Source of the DNA: Micromonospora coerulea
GTDB taxonomy: Bacteria > Actinomycetota > Actinomycetes > Mycobacteriales > Micromonosporaceae
Assembly (NCBI RefSeq): GCF_016598485.1
Contig: NZ_JAEMUW010000016.1
Coordinates: 1-64,000, forward strand
Direction of reading: 5' to 3'
DNA: 64,000 nucleotides
Shown here: positions 45,433-53,697 of the stretch, piece by piece
Layout of the letters: every line of letters begins with the position of its first letter
How positions within the stretch are numbered: position 1 is the stretch's first letter
Program-made: the position numbers and the translations under genes
Notes under the pieces: generated by a model
Databases searched by the model: none
Told to the model about the DNA's origin: nothing
The model's input: only the letters and a program-made list of their open reading frames with translations

Positions 45433-46656
45433 ATGGCGGGCGTGGGTGAAGCGGTGAGGCGAGCGTTCAAGTACCGCTTCTACCCCACGCCGGACCAGGC
45501 GGAACAGTTGAGCCGCACCTTCGGATGCGTTCGCCTTGTGTACAACAAATCTCTCGAAGAGCGCACCCGGTTCTACAAGACCAAACGCCGCGCCATGAGC
45601 TTTGCAGAGACGTCTGCTGCGCTTACCCGCTGGAAGAGGACGGACGAGTACGCCTTCCTGAACGAGGTTTCGTCCGTTCCGCTCCAGCAAGCGGTCCGTC
45701 ACCTGCAGACAGCTTTTGATTCCTTCTTTGCTAAGCGGTCTGGATACCCTCGCTTCAAAACCAGGCGGCGTTCCCGCGCTTCGGCTGAGTTCACGCGCTC
45801 CGCTTTCACATGGCGGGATGGGCAGCTCACCTTGGCAAAGATGCGCCGTCCGCTGCGGATTGCCTGGTCGCGTCCGCTGCCTCCGGGTTCTGACCCGTCT
45901 ACGGTTACCGTAAGTCGCGACGCCGCAGGCCGCTGGTTCGTCTCGCTTCGCGTCGAGGATCGATCGGTGAGACCACTGCCAGCCACTGACCGCGTCGTCG
46001 GCGTGGACGTGGGCCTGAGTGCGCTGGTCACCCTCTCCACTGGAGAGAAGGTTGCCAACCCGAGACATGCGGCCCCCGAGCGGAGGCGACTGCGAAAGGC
46101 CCAGCGAAGCCTGTGCCGTAAAGAGAGAGGATCCGCCAACCGCGAGAAAGCCAGGCTTCATGTCGCCAAGATCCATGCGCGGATCGCCGACCGACGTCGC
46201 GACGAACTTCATAAGCTGACCACCCGACTCGTCCGCGAGAACCAAACGGTCGTAATCGAGGACCTCAGCGTCAAGAACATGCTTCAAAATCACAGCCTGG
46301 CAAGGGAAATCTCCGATGCTGGGTGGTCGGAACTGCGCTCGATGCTGGAATACAAGGCCCAGTGGCACGGCCGCAGCGTCATCGTAGTCAGCCGATGGTT
46401 CCCGTCCTCCAAGCGATGCTCCTCCTGCGGCCATTACGCCGAGCGGATGCCGTTGAACATCCGTTCTTGGAACTGCCATTGTGGGGCAACGCACGACCGG
46501 GACGTCAATGCTGCTAAGAATATTCTCGCCGCCGGGCTGGCGGAGAGACAAAACGCCTGTGGAGGACCGGTAAGACCGGAACCGCGTGCGCGGCGACGGC
46601 ACGGCCCGATGAAGCAGGAAGCCCGACGAGCGATCGCGGCGTCCGCCTCGAAATAG
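45433..46656 (+). CDS. tnpB: TnpB RNA-guided nuclease
   Basis: The 407-aa protein has an N-terminal wedge domain (AFKYRFYPTPDQAEQLSRTFGCVRLVYN). The split RuvC site is complete: D192 in VVGVDVGLSAL, E276 in VVIEDLSVKNM and D357 in HDRDVNAAKNI. The zinc ribbon CSSC (329-332) and CHC (348-350) is intact, so catalysis should be possible. TnpB proteins cleave DNA next to a transposon-adjacent motif, guided by an RNA made from the element's 3' end. ATG 45433 is chosen; the family N-terminus begins a few residues later. Codon use is less G+C-biased than in the flanking permease genes. Confidence 0.9.
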   Translation: MAGVGEAVRRAFKYRFYPTPDQAEQLSRTFGCVRLVYNKSLEERTRFYKTKRRAMSFAETSAALTRWKRTDEYAFLNEVSSVPLQQAVRHLQTAFDSFFAKRSGYPRFKTRRRSRASAEFTRSAFTWRDGQLTLAKMRRPLRIAWSRPLPPGSDPSTVTVSRDAAGRWFVSLRVEDRSVRPLPATDRVVGVDVGLSALVTLSTGEKVANPRHAAPERRRLRKAQRSLCRKERGSANREKARLHVAKIHARIADRRRDELHKLTTRLVRENQTVVIEDLSVKNMLQNHSLAREISDAGWSELRSMLEYKAQWHGRSVIVVSRWFPSSKRCSSCGHYAERMPLNIRSWNCHCGATHDRDVNAAKNILAAGLAERQNACGGPVRPEPRARRRHGPMKQEARRAIAASASK

Positions 46657-46664
46657 GGCGGAAT
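46530..46664 (+). ncRNA. Candidate omega-RNA (right-end RNA) of TnpB
   Basis: In TnpB elements the guide-RNA scaffold overlaps the 3' end of tnpB and runs to the right end, with the guide being the flanking DNA. Here the GC-rich segment after NILAAGL contains stem-forming stretches (GGACCGGTAAGACCGG, GCGTGCGCGGCGACGG). The first flanking bases after the element come from the end of ngcF. The limits are inferred from the family, not from a mapped transcript. Confidence 0.45.
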
Positions 46665-46667
46665 ATG

Positions 46668-47576
46668 TCAAGAGTACTCGATCCGATCGCGCCGGGCGGC
46701 CCGCAGTGCCAGCACCGCCACCGAGAGGGTCAGGAAGAACATCACCACGCCGATCGCCGAGGCGTACCCGAACTTGGTCTCGCTGCCGAAGGCGGTGTCG
46801 TACATCCGCATGCCGATGACGTCGGAGGAGAAGTTCGGACCGCCGTTGGTCATCAACTGGACCAGGATGAAGCCGTCCAGCGCGGCGATGGCCAGGTAGA
46901 TCCAGGCCACCTGGATGGTGTCCCAGAGCAACGGGATGGTGATCTTGCGGAGCATCACCGTGCGGGAGGCGCCGTCGAGCATCACCGCCTCGTAGATGTC
47001 GCGCGGGATGGCCTGCATGGCGGCGCCGAAGAGCACCACGTAGAAGCCGACGTTGCTCCAGACCATCACCGCCAGCACGCACCAGAAGGCGAACCGGGGG
47101 TCACCCAGCCAGGTCGGCGCGGGCAGACCGACGGCGCGCAGCGCGCCGTTGAGCAGGCCGCTGTTGGGGTGGTAGATCTCCTTCCAGAGCAACGCGATGA
47201 TCACCACCGAGAGCACCTGCGGGAAGAAGTAGACCAGCCGGTACACGGCGGTGCCGCGGACCCCGGACACGCCCGCCCGGCCCCGACGCCCGCCCATGGT
47301 GAGCATGGTGGCGAAGAAGAGACCGAGCGCGATGGTCAGCACCGGCACCACGGCGAGCAGGATCGCGTTGTTCTTCAACGCGTTCCAGACGTAGCCGTCG
47401 TGCAGCAGGGTCTGGAAGTTGGCCAGGCCGACGGGGTCGGCCTGCGCGGAGTACCCCAGCCAGTCGGTGGTCGAGATCTGAAAGGCCTGGAGGTACGGCG
47501 AGAGCACGAAGACGCCGTACAGCACCAGCGGCGGCAGCAGGAAGCTGACGATCAGCGGGTATCTGCCATGTCGCAC
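46668..47576 (-). CDS. ngcF: NgcF amino-sugar ABC permease (operon B)
   Basis: The 302-aa MalF-class permease starts VRHGRYPLIVSFLLPPLVLYGVFVLSPYLQAFQIS and ends RRDRIEYS. The EAA loop is IYEAVMLDGASRTVMLRKITIPLLW. GTG 47576 has GGGAGGGG upstream. The TGA stop lies within the direct repeat at the right end of the TnpB element, so the insertion sits at the very end of this gene without truncating it. Confidence 0.9.
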   Translation of the reverse strand: MRHGRYPLIVSFLLPPLVLYGVFVLSPYLQAFQISTTDWLGYSAQADPVGLANFQTLLHDGYVWNALKNNAILLAVVPVLTIALGLFFATMLTMGGRRGRAGVSGVRGTAVYRLVYFFPQVLSVVIIALLWKEIYHPNSGLLNGALRAVGLPAPTWLGDPRFAFWCVLAVMVWSNVGFYVVLFGAAMQAIPRDIYEAVMLDGASRTVMLRKITIPLLWDTIQVAWIYLAIAALDGFILVQLMTNGGPNFSSDVIGMRMYDTAFGSETKFGYASAIGVVMFFLTLSVAVLALRAARRDRIEYS

Positions 47577-47638
47577 CTGCGCGACCCCTCCCTGGTTCGG
47601 CCGGCGGGGGCGGGAGGTCCCACCCCCACCGGCGGGTG

Positions 47639-49060
47639 TCACGCGGCGCGCTTGTACTTCTTGATTGAGCTGTCCTGGGCGATCGAGTCGGCGCCGTTCT
47701 GGCACTGGTCGAGGAACTCCGCCGGGGTGGACCGGCCGCTGAAGAACTCGCCGCAGGCGGCGTCGACGAGGTTGCGCTCCAGCTTGCGGTAGTAATTGTT
47801 GTAGACCCAGTTGAAGCCGTTGGACCCGGACGCCTCCAGCGCCTTGACCACGCTGGTCAGCCCGAACGGCAACTCGACGCCCTCGGTGGTTCCGGCCACC
47901 ACGGTGAGGCTGGCGACCTTCTTCGTGAAGTCCTGCGCGCCCTTCTTGGAGAGCATGGTCCGGAAGTACTCCAGGCCGCCGGCCACGTTCTTCGCCTTGG
48001 CCGGCACGATGAACGGCTCGCCGGCGGTGCCGCGGATCGCCTCGAAGGGCAGCTTGTCGCCGCTGCCCAGGCTCGGCGTCGGGGCGACGGTCATGTTGAA
48101 CCCGGCCGGGGTGACGTCCTTCTGCTCGCTCTCCAGCCAGGAGCCGCAGGAGATGAAGGCCGCCTTGCCCTGGCACCACGCGGTCTGCGACTGCTTGTGG
48201 TCCAGGCCGGGCGAGCCCTCCAGGATGTACTTGTCCTTGACGATCTGGTACCAGGCGTCGGCGGCGGTCTTCATCGCGTCGGACTTCCAGGCGTTCGGCT
48301 CCAGGTTGTCGATCGCCAGGGCGACCGAGGGGCCGCCGAGCTTGATCGCGGTGGAGATCAGCGGCCAGCTCATGTAGCGCGGGTGGATGCCCGCGTACGT
48401 CCAGGGGGCGATGCCGGCGGCCTTGATCTGCTTGCAGAGCGCGATGTGCTCGTCCCAGGTCTTCGCGTACTGCCAGTTGCGCTCAGTGAAGAGCTTGGTG
48501 GAGTGCCAGATGCCGTACACGGTGTAGGTGTAGTTCATCACCAGGAACTTGCCGTCGTACGAGCCGACGTCGACGGCGCCGGGGAGCAGGGTGTCCTTGA
48601 CGGTCTTGCCCGGGATGTCGAGGCTCGGGGCGGCGAGCAGCTGACCCAGGTCGGCGAGGGCGTTCTGGGAGACCAGGCCGTTGGGGTCGATCTGTCCGGC
48701 GCCGGAGTTGTTCACCACGTCGGGCGGGGTGCCGTCGACGAAGCGCGGCTGGAGGGTCTTGTTGATCTCCTGTGTCGCGGAATGCTTGATCTCGGCCTTG
48801 GGGTACTTCTCCTTGTACATGGCCTCGTGGCTCTTGGCGTACTCCTCGCCGAAGCCGCCGTTGAAGATCACCACCTCCAGCGGGGCGTCCTCCTTGACGC
48901 CGAGCGGGTTCTGCTCGCTCTTGGTGCCCTGGTAGCTGCCGGAGTCGCCCTTGTCGTCGTCGCCGCCGGAGGTGGCACAGCCGGCGAGCAGACCGGCGGC
49001 GGGGGTGGCCAGCAGACCGGCGGCGGCGCTGCGCCGCAGGATGTCACGCCTGTTCATCAC
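47639..49060 (-). CDS. ngcE: NgcE N-acetylglucosamine/chitobiose-binding lipoprotein (operon B)
   Basis: The 473-aa binding protein has a twin-arginine start (NRRDILRRSAAAGLLATPAAGLLAGC) and lipid attachment at Cys28. It matches the Streptomyces NgcE pattern closely: NPLGVKEDAPLEVVIFNGGFGEEYAKSHEAMYKEKYPKAE, ATQEINKTLQPRF, HKQSQTAWCQGKAAFISCGSWLESEQ and GTAGEPFIVPAKAKN. It is the promoter-proximal gene of operon B and divergent from the acyltransferase gene. The system should bring in chitin-derived GlcNAc or diacetylchitobiose. Confidence 0.9.
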   Translation of the reverse strand: MMNRRDILRRSAAAGLLATPAAGLLAGCATSGGDDDKGDSGSYQGTKSEQNPLGVKEDAPLEVVIFNGGFGEEYAKSHEAMYKEKYPKAEIKHSATQEINKTLQPRFVDGTPPDVVNNSGAGQIDPNGLVSQNALADLGQLLAAPSLDIPGKTVKDTLLPGAVDVGSYDGKFLVMNYTYTVYGIWHSTKLFTERNWQYAKTWDEHIALCKQIKAAGIAPWTYAGIHPRYMSWPLISTAIKLGGPSVALAIDNLEPNAWKSDAMKTAADAWYQIVKDKYILEGSPGLDHKQSQTAWCQGKAAFISCGSWLESEQKDVTPAGFNMTVAPTPSLGSGDKLPFEAIRGTAGEPFIVPAKAKNVAGGLEYFRTMLSKKGAQDFTKKVASLTVVAGTTEGVELPFGLTSVVKALEASGSNGFNWVYNNYYRKLERNLVDAACGEFFSGRSTPAEFLDQCQNGADSIAQDSSIKKYKRAA

Positions 49061-49257
49061 TTCTCCTCGGTTCGGGTACGGGCGGCCCGCCGGACTGGGG
49101 GATGGCGGGCCCGGCGTCGAGGCACGGGGGTGTGTCGCTTGTCTTCACTTAATGCAATGTTCCTGAAGAATTTCTACGACAGTGGGACGCGGACCACAAG
49201 ACCCGACGACGAACCGTTATCACCACCGGCCAGCGCCGGCTGGCATAGCCTGGGCCC

Positions 49258-50691
49258 ATGCGCCGCCTGCGGCAGCTCGCCGAGCGCACGCCGGCGGGGC
49301 GGGAGCGCTACGTCGACCTGCTCAGAGCGCTCGCCATCATCGTGGTCGTCCTCGGTCACTGGGGCGTGACCGTCATCGGGTACGACCGGGCCGGCCGGCC
49401 CACCGGCCACTCCGCCCTCGGCGACCTGCCCTGGGCCTGGCCGCTGACCTGGGTGGCCCAGGTGATGCCGGTCTTCTTCCTGGTCGGCGGGTACGCCAAC
49501 GCCGCCTCGCTGACCGCGCGCCGCTCCCGGGGCGGCGACACCACCGGCTGGCTGGTCGACCGCAGCGCCCGGCTGGTCCGCCCGACCACCGCCCTGCTGG
49601 TCGTGCTGGCGATCGGTGCGGCGGTCGCCCGGCTGCGCGGCGCCGAACCGAGCGAGATCCGCACCGTGGTCTGGTTCGCCACCATCCCGCTCTGGTTCCT
49701 CGTCGCGTACCTGATCGTCGTGCCGCTGACGCCGCCGATGTACGCGCTGCACCGTCGCTTCGGACTGGTCGTGCCGCTGGTGCTCGTCGGCCTCGTGGCG
49801 CTCGGCGACCTGGGCCGGCTGCTCGGCCCGGCCGGCCTGGCGACGGGGAACTACCTCTTCGGCTGGCTGGCCGTGCACCAGCTCGGCTTCGCCTGGTACG
49901 ACGCCCGCTCCCCGGACACCCCGCGCCACCGGCGGCTGCCCACCTCCCGGCGCACCGGGCTGGCGCTGCTGGCCGGCGGGCTGGTCGCGCTGGTGCTGCT
50001 GACGATCGTCGGGCCGTACCCGGTGGCGATGCTCAACGTGCCCGGCGAGCGGCTGGACAACGCCGCACCGCCGAGCTTGGCGCTGCTCGCCGTCGCCACC
50101 GCGCAGCTCGGGCTGATCCTGCTGCTCCAGGCCCCGGCGCGCCGCTGGCTGCGCCGGACCGGCCCGTGGCAGGCGGTGATCGCGGTGAACTCGGTGGTGC
50201 TGACCGTCTTCCTCTGGCAGCTGACCGCCGCCGTGCTGCTGATCGGCCTGCTGGACGCCGTCGGCGTGCTCCCCACCCCCCGGGTCGGCTCGGCGGCCTG
50301 GTGGGCGTGGCGGGTGCCCTGGCTGCTCGCCCTGGCCGTGGTGCTGGCGGCGCTCGTCGCCGTCTTCGGCCGGATCGAGGCCCGCAGCCGCCGGACCAGC
50401 CCGGCCAGGTCCGACACCCGCGCCCCCGGCCCCACCGGGTCCGGCACCGACGGCACCGGTCCGGCCCGGGCGCCGACCCCGGCCGGGGACGCCGGACCGC
50501 GCACGCCGTCCGTCCGGGCCGTGCTCGCGGTCGCCGGGTACGCGGGCGTCGTCGCCGGGCTGCTGCTGAACAGCCTGACCCGCAAGGCCGACCCGGAGCC
50601 GCTGGGGCTGCCCGCCCCGGCGCTGGTGGCGTACCTGGCCGGGGCGGGGGTGCTGCGGCTGCTCAGGTCTGGGTGGGGAAACCGAGGTTGA
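49258..50691 (+). CDS. Acyltransferase-3 family membrane protein
   Basis: The 477-aa polytopic protein has about ten hydrophobic helices. The family's first motif is ERYVDLLRALAIIVVVLGHW, whose Arg and His are the catalytic residues of acyltransferase-3 proteins; VMPVFFLVGGYANAASL follows. A Pro/Gly/Thr-rich cytoplasmic or extracellular loop (about 375-425) precedes the last two helices. These enzymes O-acylate sugars, peptidoglycan or other exported molecules; the acceptor is unknown. Its last 29 nt overlap the 3' end of the convergent dehydrogenase gene. Confidence 0.85.
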   Translation: MRRLRQLAERTPAGRERYVDLLRALAIIVVVLGHWGVTVIGYDRAGRPTGHSALGDLPWAWPLTWVAQVMPVFFLVGGYANAASLTARRSRGGDTTGWLVDRSARLVRPTTALLVVLAIGAAVARLRGAEPSEIRTVVWFATIPLWFLVAYLIVVPLTPPMYALHRRFGLVVPLVLVGLVALGDLGRLLGPAGLATGNYLFGWLAVHQLGFAWYDARSPDTPRHRRLPTSRRTGLALLAGGLVALVLLTIVGPYPVAMLNVPGERLDNAAPPSLALLAVATAQLGLILLLQAPARRWLRRTGPWQAVIAVNSVVLTVFLWQLTAAVLLIGLLDAVGVLPTPRVGSAAWWAWRVPWLLALAVVLAALVAVFGRIEARSRRTSPARSDTRAPGPTGSGTDGTGPARAPTPAGDAGPRTPSVRAVLAVAGYAGVVAGLLLNSLTRKADPEPLGLPAPALVAYLAGAGVLRLLRSGWGNRG

Positions 50692-52153
50692 CCCCGCCGT
50701 GACGCGGATCGAGCCAGCGGCTGGTGACCACCTTGCCCCGGGTGAAGAAGGCGACCCCGTCGGCGCCGTGCGCGTGCAGGTCACCGAAGAGCGACGCCTT
50801 CCAGCCGCCGAAGGAGTAGTACGCCATCGGCACCGGGATCGGCACGTTGATCCCGACCATGCCGACCTGCACCTCGTGCTGGTAGCGCCGGGCCGCGCCG
50901 CCGTCGTTGGTGAAGATCGCCGTGCCGTTGCCGTACGGATTGGCGTTGACCAGGTCGACCGCCTCGTCGTACGAGCCGACCCGGACGACGCTGAGCACCG
51001 GCCCGAAGATCTCGTCGGTGTAGATCGACATGTCCGGGGTGACGTGGTCGAAGAGGGTCGGACCGAGCCAGAAGCCCGCCAGCTCCCCGTCCGGCGTGAC
51101 GTCCCGGCCGTCCACCACCGGCACCGCGCCGGCGGTGATCCCGGACTCCACGTAGGAACGGACCCGCTCGGCGTGCGCGGCGGTGACCAGCGGGCCCATG
51201 TCGCAGCCACGCCGGCCGTCACCGGTGCGCAGGCCGGCCATCCGCTGCGCGATCTTCGCGACCAGGGCGTCCGCCACCGGCTCCACCGCGACCAGGGCGG
51301 AGATGGCCATGCACCGCTCGCCCGCCGAGCCGAAGCCCGCGTTCACCGCCGCGTCGGCGGCCAGGTCCAGGTCGGCGTCGGGGAGCACCACCATGTGGTT
51401 CTTGGCCCCGCCCAGCGCCTGCACCCGCTTGCCGGCCAGCGACCCACGCTGGTGCACGTACCGGGCGACGGGGGTGGAGCCGACGAACGAGACCGCCTTG
51501 ACGGCGGGGTGGTCGAGCAGGGCGTCGACCGCCTCCTTGTCGCCGTTGACCACGTTCAGCACGCCGTCGGGCAGGCCGGCCTCGGCGAACCACTCGGCCA
51601 GCAGCAGCGCCGCGCTCGGGTCCTTCTCGCTCGGCTTGAGCACCACCGCGTTGCCGCAGGCCACGGCGACCGGCACGAACCACAGCGGCACCATCACCGG
51701 GAAGTTGAACGGCGAGATCACCGCCACCACGCCCAGCGGCTGCCGCAGGCTGTAGGAGTCGACCTCGGTGGAGACGTTCTCGCTGAAGCCGCCGCGCAGC
51801 GCCGCGGGGATGCCGCACGCGTACTCGATCACCTCCAGGCCGCGCTGCACCTCGCCGGCGGCGTCCGCGAGCACCTTGCCGTGCTCGGCGGTGATCACCT
51901 CGGCGAGCTGGCCGCGCCGGGCGTGGACCAGCTCGCGGAAGGCGAACAGCACCGCCGTCCGCTTCGAAAGCGACGCGTCCCGCCAGGCCCGCGCGGCCCG
52001 CTCGGCGGCCTCGACCGCGCCCGCCACGTCCGCGGCGCAGGCCAGCTCCACCTCACCGGTACGCCGGCCGGTGGCCGGGTCGAAGACGTCGGCGCGCCGC
52101 TCGGAGCTGCCGTTCACCCGCTTGCCGTCGATGAAGTGCCCGATGGTGGTCAC
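50663..52153 (-). CDS. mmsA: CoA-acylating (methyl)malonate-semialdehyde dehydrogenase
   Basis: The 496-aa aldehyde dehydrogenase has VVAVISPFNFPVMVPLWFVPVAVACGNAVVLKPSEKDP (NAD site), VSFVGSTPVARYVHQ, LGGAKNHMVVLPDADLDLAADA and catalytic cysteine in GSAGERCMAISALV. NHMVV and GERCMA distinguish the MmsA-type, CoA-acylating group. It converts malonate or methylmalonate semialdehyde to acetyl- or propionyl-CoA in valine, beta-alanine or pyrimidine catabolism. GTG 52153 overlaps the aminotransferase stop by 4 nt. Confidence 0.9.
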   Translation of the reverse strand: MTTIGHFIDGKRVNGSSERRADVFDPATGRRTGEVELACAADVAGAVEAAERAARAWRDASLSKRTAVLFAFRELVHARRGQLAEVITAEHGKVLADAAGEVQRGLEVIEYACGIPAALRGGFSENVSTEVDSYSLRQPLGVVAVISPFNFPVMVPLWFVPVAVACGNAVVLKPSEKDPSAALLLAEWFAEAGLPDGVLNVVNGDKEAVDALLDHPAVKAVSFVGSTPVARYVHQRGSLAGKRVQALGGAKNHMVVLPDADLDLAADAAVNAGFGSAGERCMAISALVAVEPVADALVAKIAQRMAGLRTGDGRRGCDMGPLVTAAHAERVRSYVESGITAGAVPVVDGRDVTPDGELAGFWLGPTLFDHVTPDMSIYTDEIFGPVLSVVRVGSYDEAVDLVNANPYGNGTAIFTNDGGAARRYQHEVQVGMVGINVPIPVPMAYYSFGGWKASLFGDLHAHGADGVAFFTRGKVVTSRWLDPRHGGVNLGFPTQT

Positions 52154-53451
52154 GCCGGCACCTCCGCCGACGAGCGGATCGCGTCGACCAGGATGGCCAG
52201 CCCTTCCCGGGCCTCCTCCTCGGTCAGCGTCAGCGGCGGGCCCATCCGCAGCACGTTGCCGTACAGGCCGCCCTTGCCGGCGAGCAGGCCGCCGGCCTTG
52301 CACGCCTCGAAGACCCGGACGGTCATCGCCGGGTCGGGCTCGGTGGTGCCCGGGCGGACGAACTCGACGCCGAGCATCAGCCCCTTGCCGCGTACCTCGG
52401 CGACGCAGTCGAGGCCGCCCACCGCGGACCGCAGGCCGTCGGCGAGGATCGCGCCGACGCGGGCCGCGTTGGCCTGGAGGTCGTGGTCGAGCAGGTAGTC
52501 GAGGACGGCGTTGCCGGCGGCGGTGGAGATCGGGTTGCCGCCGAAGGTGGAGAAGCTGATCGCCGGCACCGACTCCAGTACGTCGGCCCGGCCGACCACG
52601 CCGGCCAGGGCGAAGCCGTTGCCGATGCCCTTGGCGAAGGTGAGCAGGTCCGGGGTGACGCCGTGCGCCTGGTAGCCCCAGAAGTGCTCACCGGTGCGGC
52701 CCCAGCCGGTCTGCACCTCGTCGGAGACGAACAGGATGCCGGACTCGTCGAGCACCTTCTTCCAGGCGGCGAAGAGCCCGTCCGGCGGGTGCACGAAGCC
52801 GCCGACGCCCTGGATCGGCTCGGCGATCAGACAGGCCACCTCCCCGGCGGTTTGCGTGGCGAGCACCTCCCGCAGGTCCTCCACCGCCGCGTCGACCTGG
52901 TCGTCGGGACCCAGCCGGGACAGCAGGCCGCGCAGCCGCTCCCCGGAGTGCAGCCAGGCCACCTGGAGCGGGTTGAGCGCGCTCGCCGACCAGCTCCGGT
53001 TGCCGGTGATGCCCATCGCCGCGTACGACCGACCGTGGTAGCTGTTGCGCACGGCGAGGATCTGGTGCGAGCGGCGGTAGTTGGTGGCGACCAGCAGGGC
53101 CGCCTCGTTCGCCTCGGTGCCGGAGTTGGTGAAGAAGACCCGGGCGTCCGGGATGCCGGAGATTCGCGCGATCTTCTCGGCCAGCTCGACCTGTTGGCGG
53201 ATCAGATAGAGGGTGGAGCTGTGCACGATGCCGGTGGCGAGCTGGCGCTGTACCGCCTCCCGGATCTCCGGGATGTCGTAGCCGATCATGTTTGTCAGCA
53301 CGCCGCCGAAGAAGTCCAGGTAGCTGCGCCCCTGCGCGTCGGTCACCCGGCGCCCGGAGCCGGAGACCAGCTCGATCGGCTCGTCGTAGTAGAGCGGCAT
53401 CCAGGACGGGAGCACGGCCCGGTGCCGGGCCAGCAGGTCGTCGGAGATCAT
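52150..53451 (-). CDS. Class-III (omega) aminotransferase
   Basis: The 433-aa PLP enzyme shows RVFFTNSGTEANEAALLVATNYRR, the PLP aspartate in ILFVSDEVQTGWGRTGEHFWGYQ, and the Schiff-base lysine in LLTFAKGIGNGFALAGVV. Coupled to the semialdehyde dehydrogenase it likely removes the amino group from beta-alanine, beta-aminoisobutyrate or GABA, producing the semialdehyde for the next step. ATG 53451 has GAAGG upstream; GTG 53460 is an alternative. Confidence 0.9.
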   Translation of the reverse strand: MISDDLLARHRAVLPSWMPLYYDEPIELVSGSGRRVTDAQGRSYLDFFGGVLTNMIGYDIPEIREAVQRQLATGIVHSSTLYLIRQQVELAEKIARISGIPDARVFFTNSGTEANEAALLVATNYRRSHQILAVRNSYHGRSYAAMGITGNRSWSASALNPLQVAWLHSGERLRGLLSRLGPDDQVDAAVEDLREVLATQTAGEVACLIAEPIQGVGGFVHPPDGLFAAWKKVLDESGILFVSDEVQTGWGRTGEHFWGYQAHGVTPDLLTFAKGIGNGFALAGVVGRADVLESVPAISFSTFGGNPISTAAGNAVLDYLLDHDLQANAARVGAILADGLRSAVGGLDCVAEVRGKGLMLGVEFVRPGTTEPDPAMTVRVFEACKAGGLLAGKGGLYGNVLRMGPPLTLTEEEAREGLAILVDAIRSSAEVPA

Positions 53452-53697
53452 CGATCGCACCCTTCAGCGGCTGTTCGGTCCTCGCACGCTCTCACCGCCC
53501 GACGGCAGGGACAACTGTCACTGTGTAGCGCAGCGACGGTGCCGGCCTGACAGCGCGTCAACCGGCCGCTGCGGTTTCCAGGGCAAAGCGTGATGATCGC
53601 TTACCTTTCCGTCGCTCTGGCCGCTGGTCAACCACGCATTCCGCAGCGGCCGTCGGACGGGCCGATGGCGGCGGCCGGCGGCGGTAGCATCCGCCGG

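Larger units (their letters stand above)
45412..46670 (+). mobile_element. TnpB-only IS200/IS605-like (IS1341-type) element
   Basis: The element is about 1.25 kb and carries only tnpB. It is flanked by the direct repeat ATGTCA at 45412-45417 and 46665-46670. Removing one repeat copy and the interior restores a normal ngcF stop followed after about 30 nt by the ngcG GTG. No TnpA gene is present, so movement would need a transposase in trans. Confidence 0.8.

Noticed and set aside
45412..46670. Complete IS605 element with TnpA
   Set aside because: The interval has room only for TnpB, and no Y1 transposase motif (HUH) is seen on either strand.
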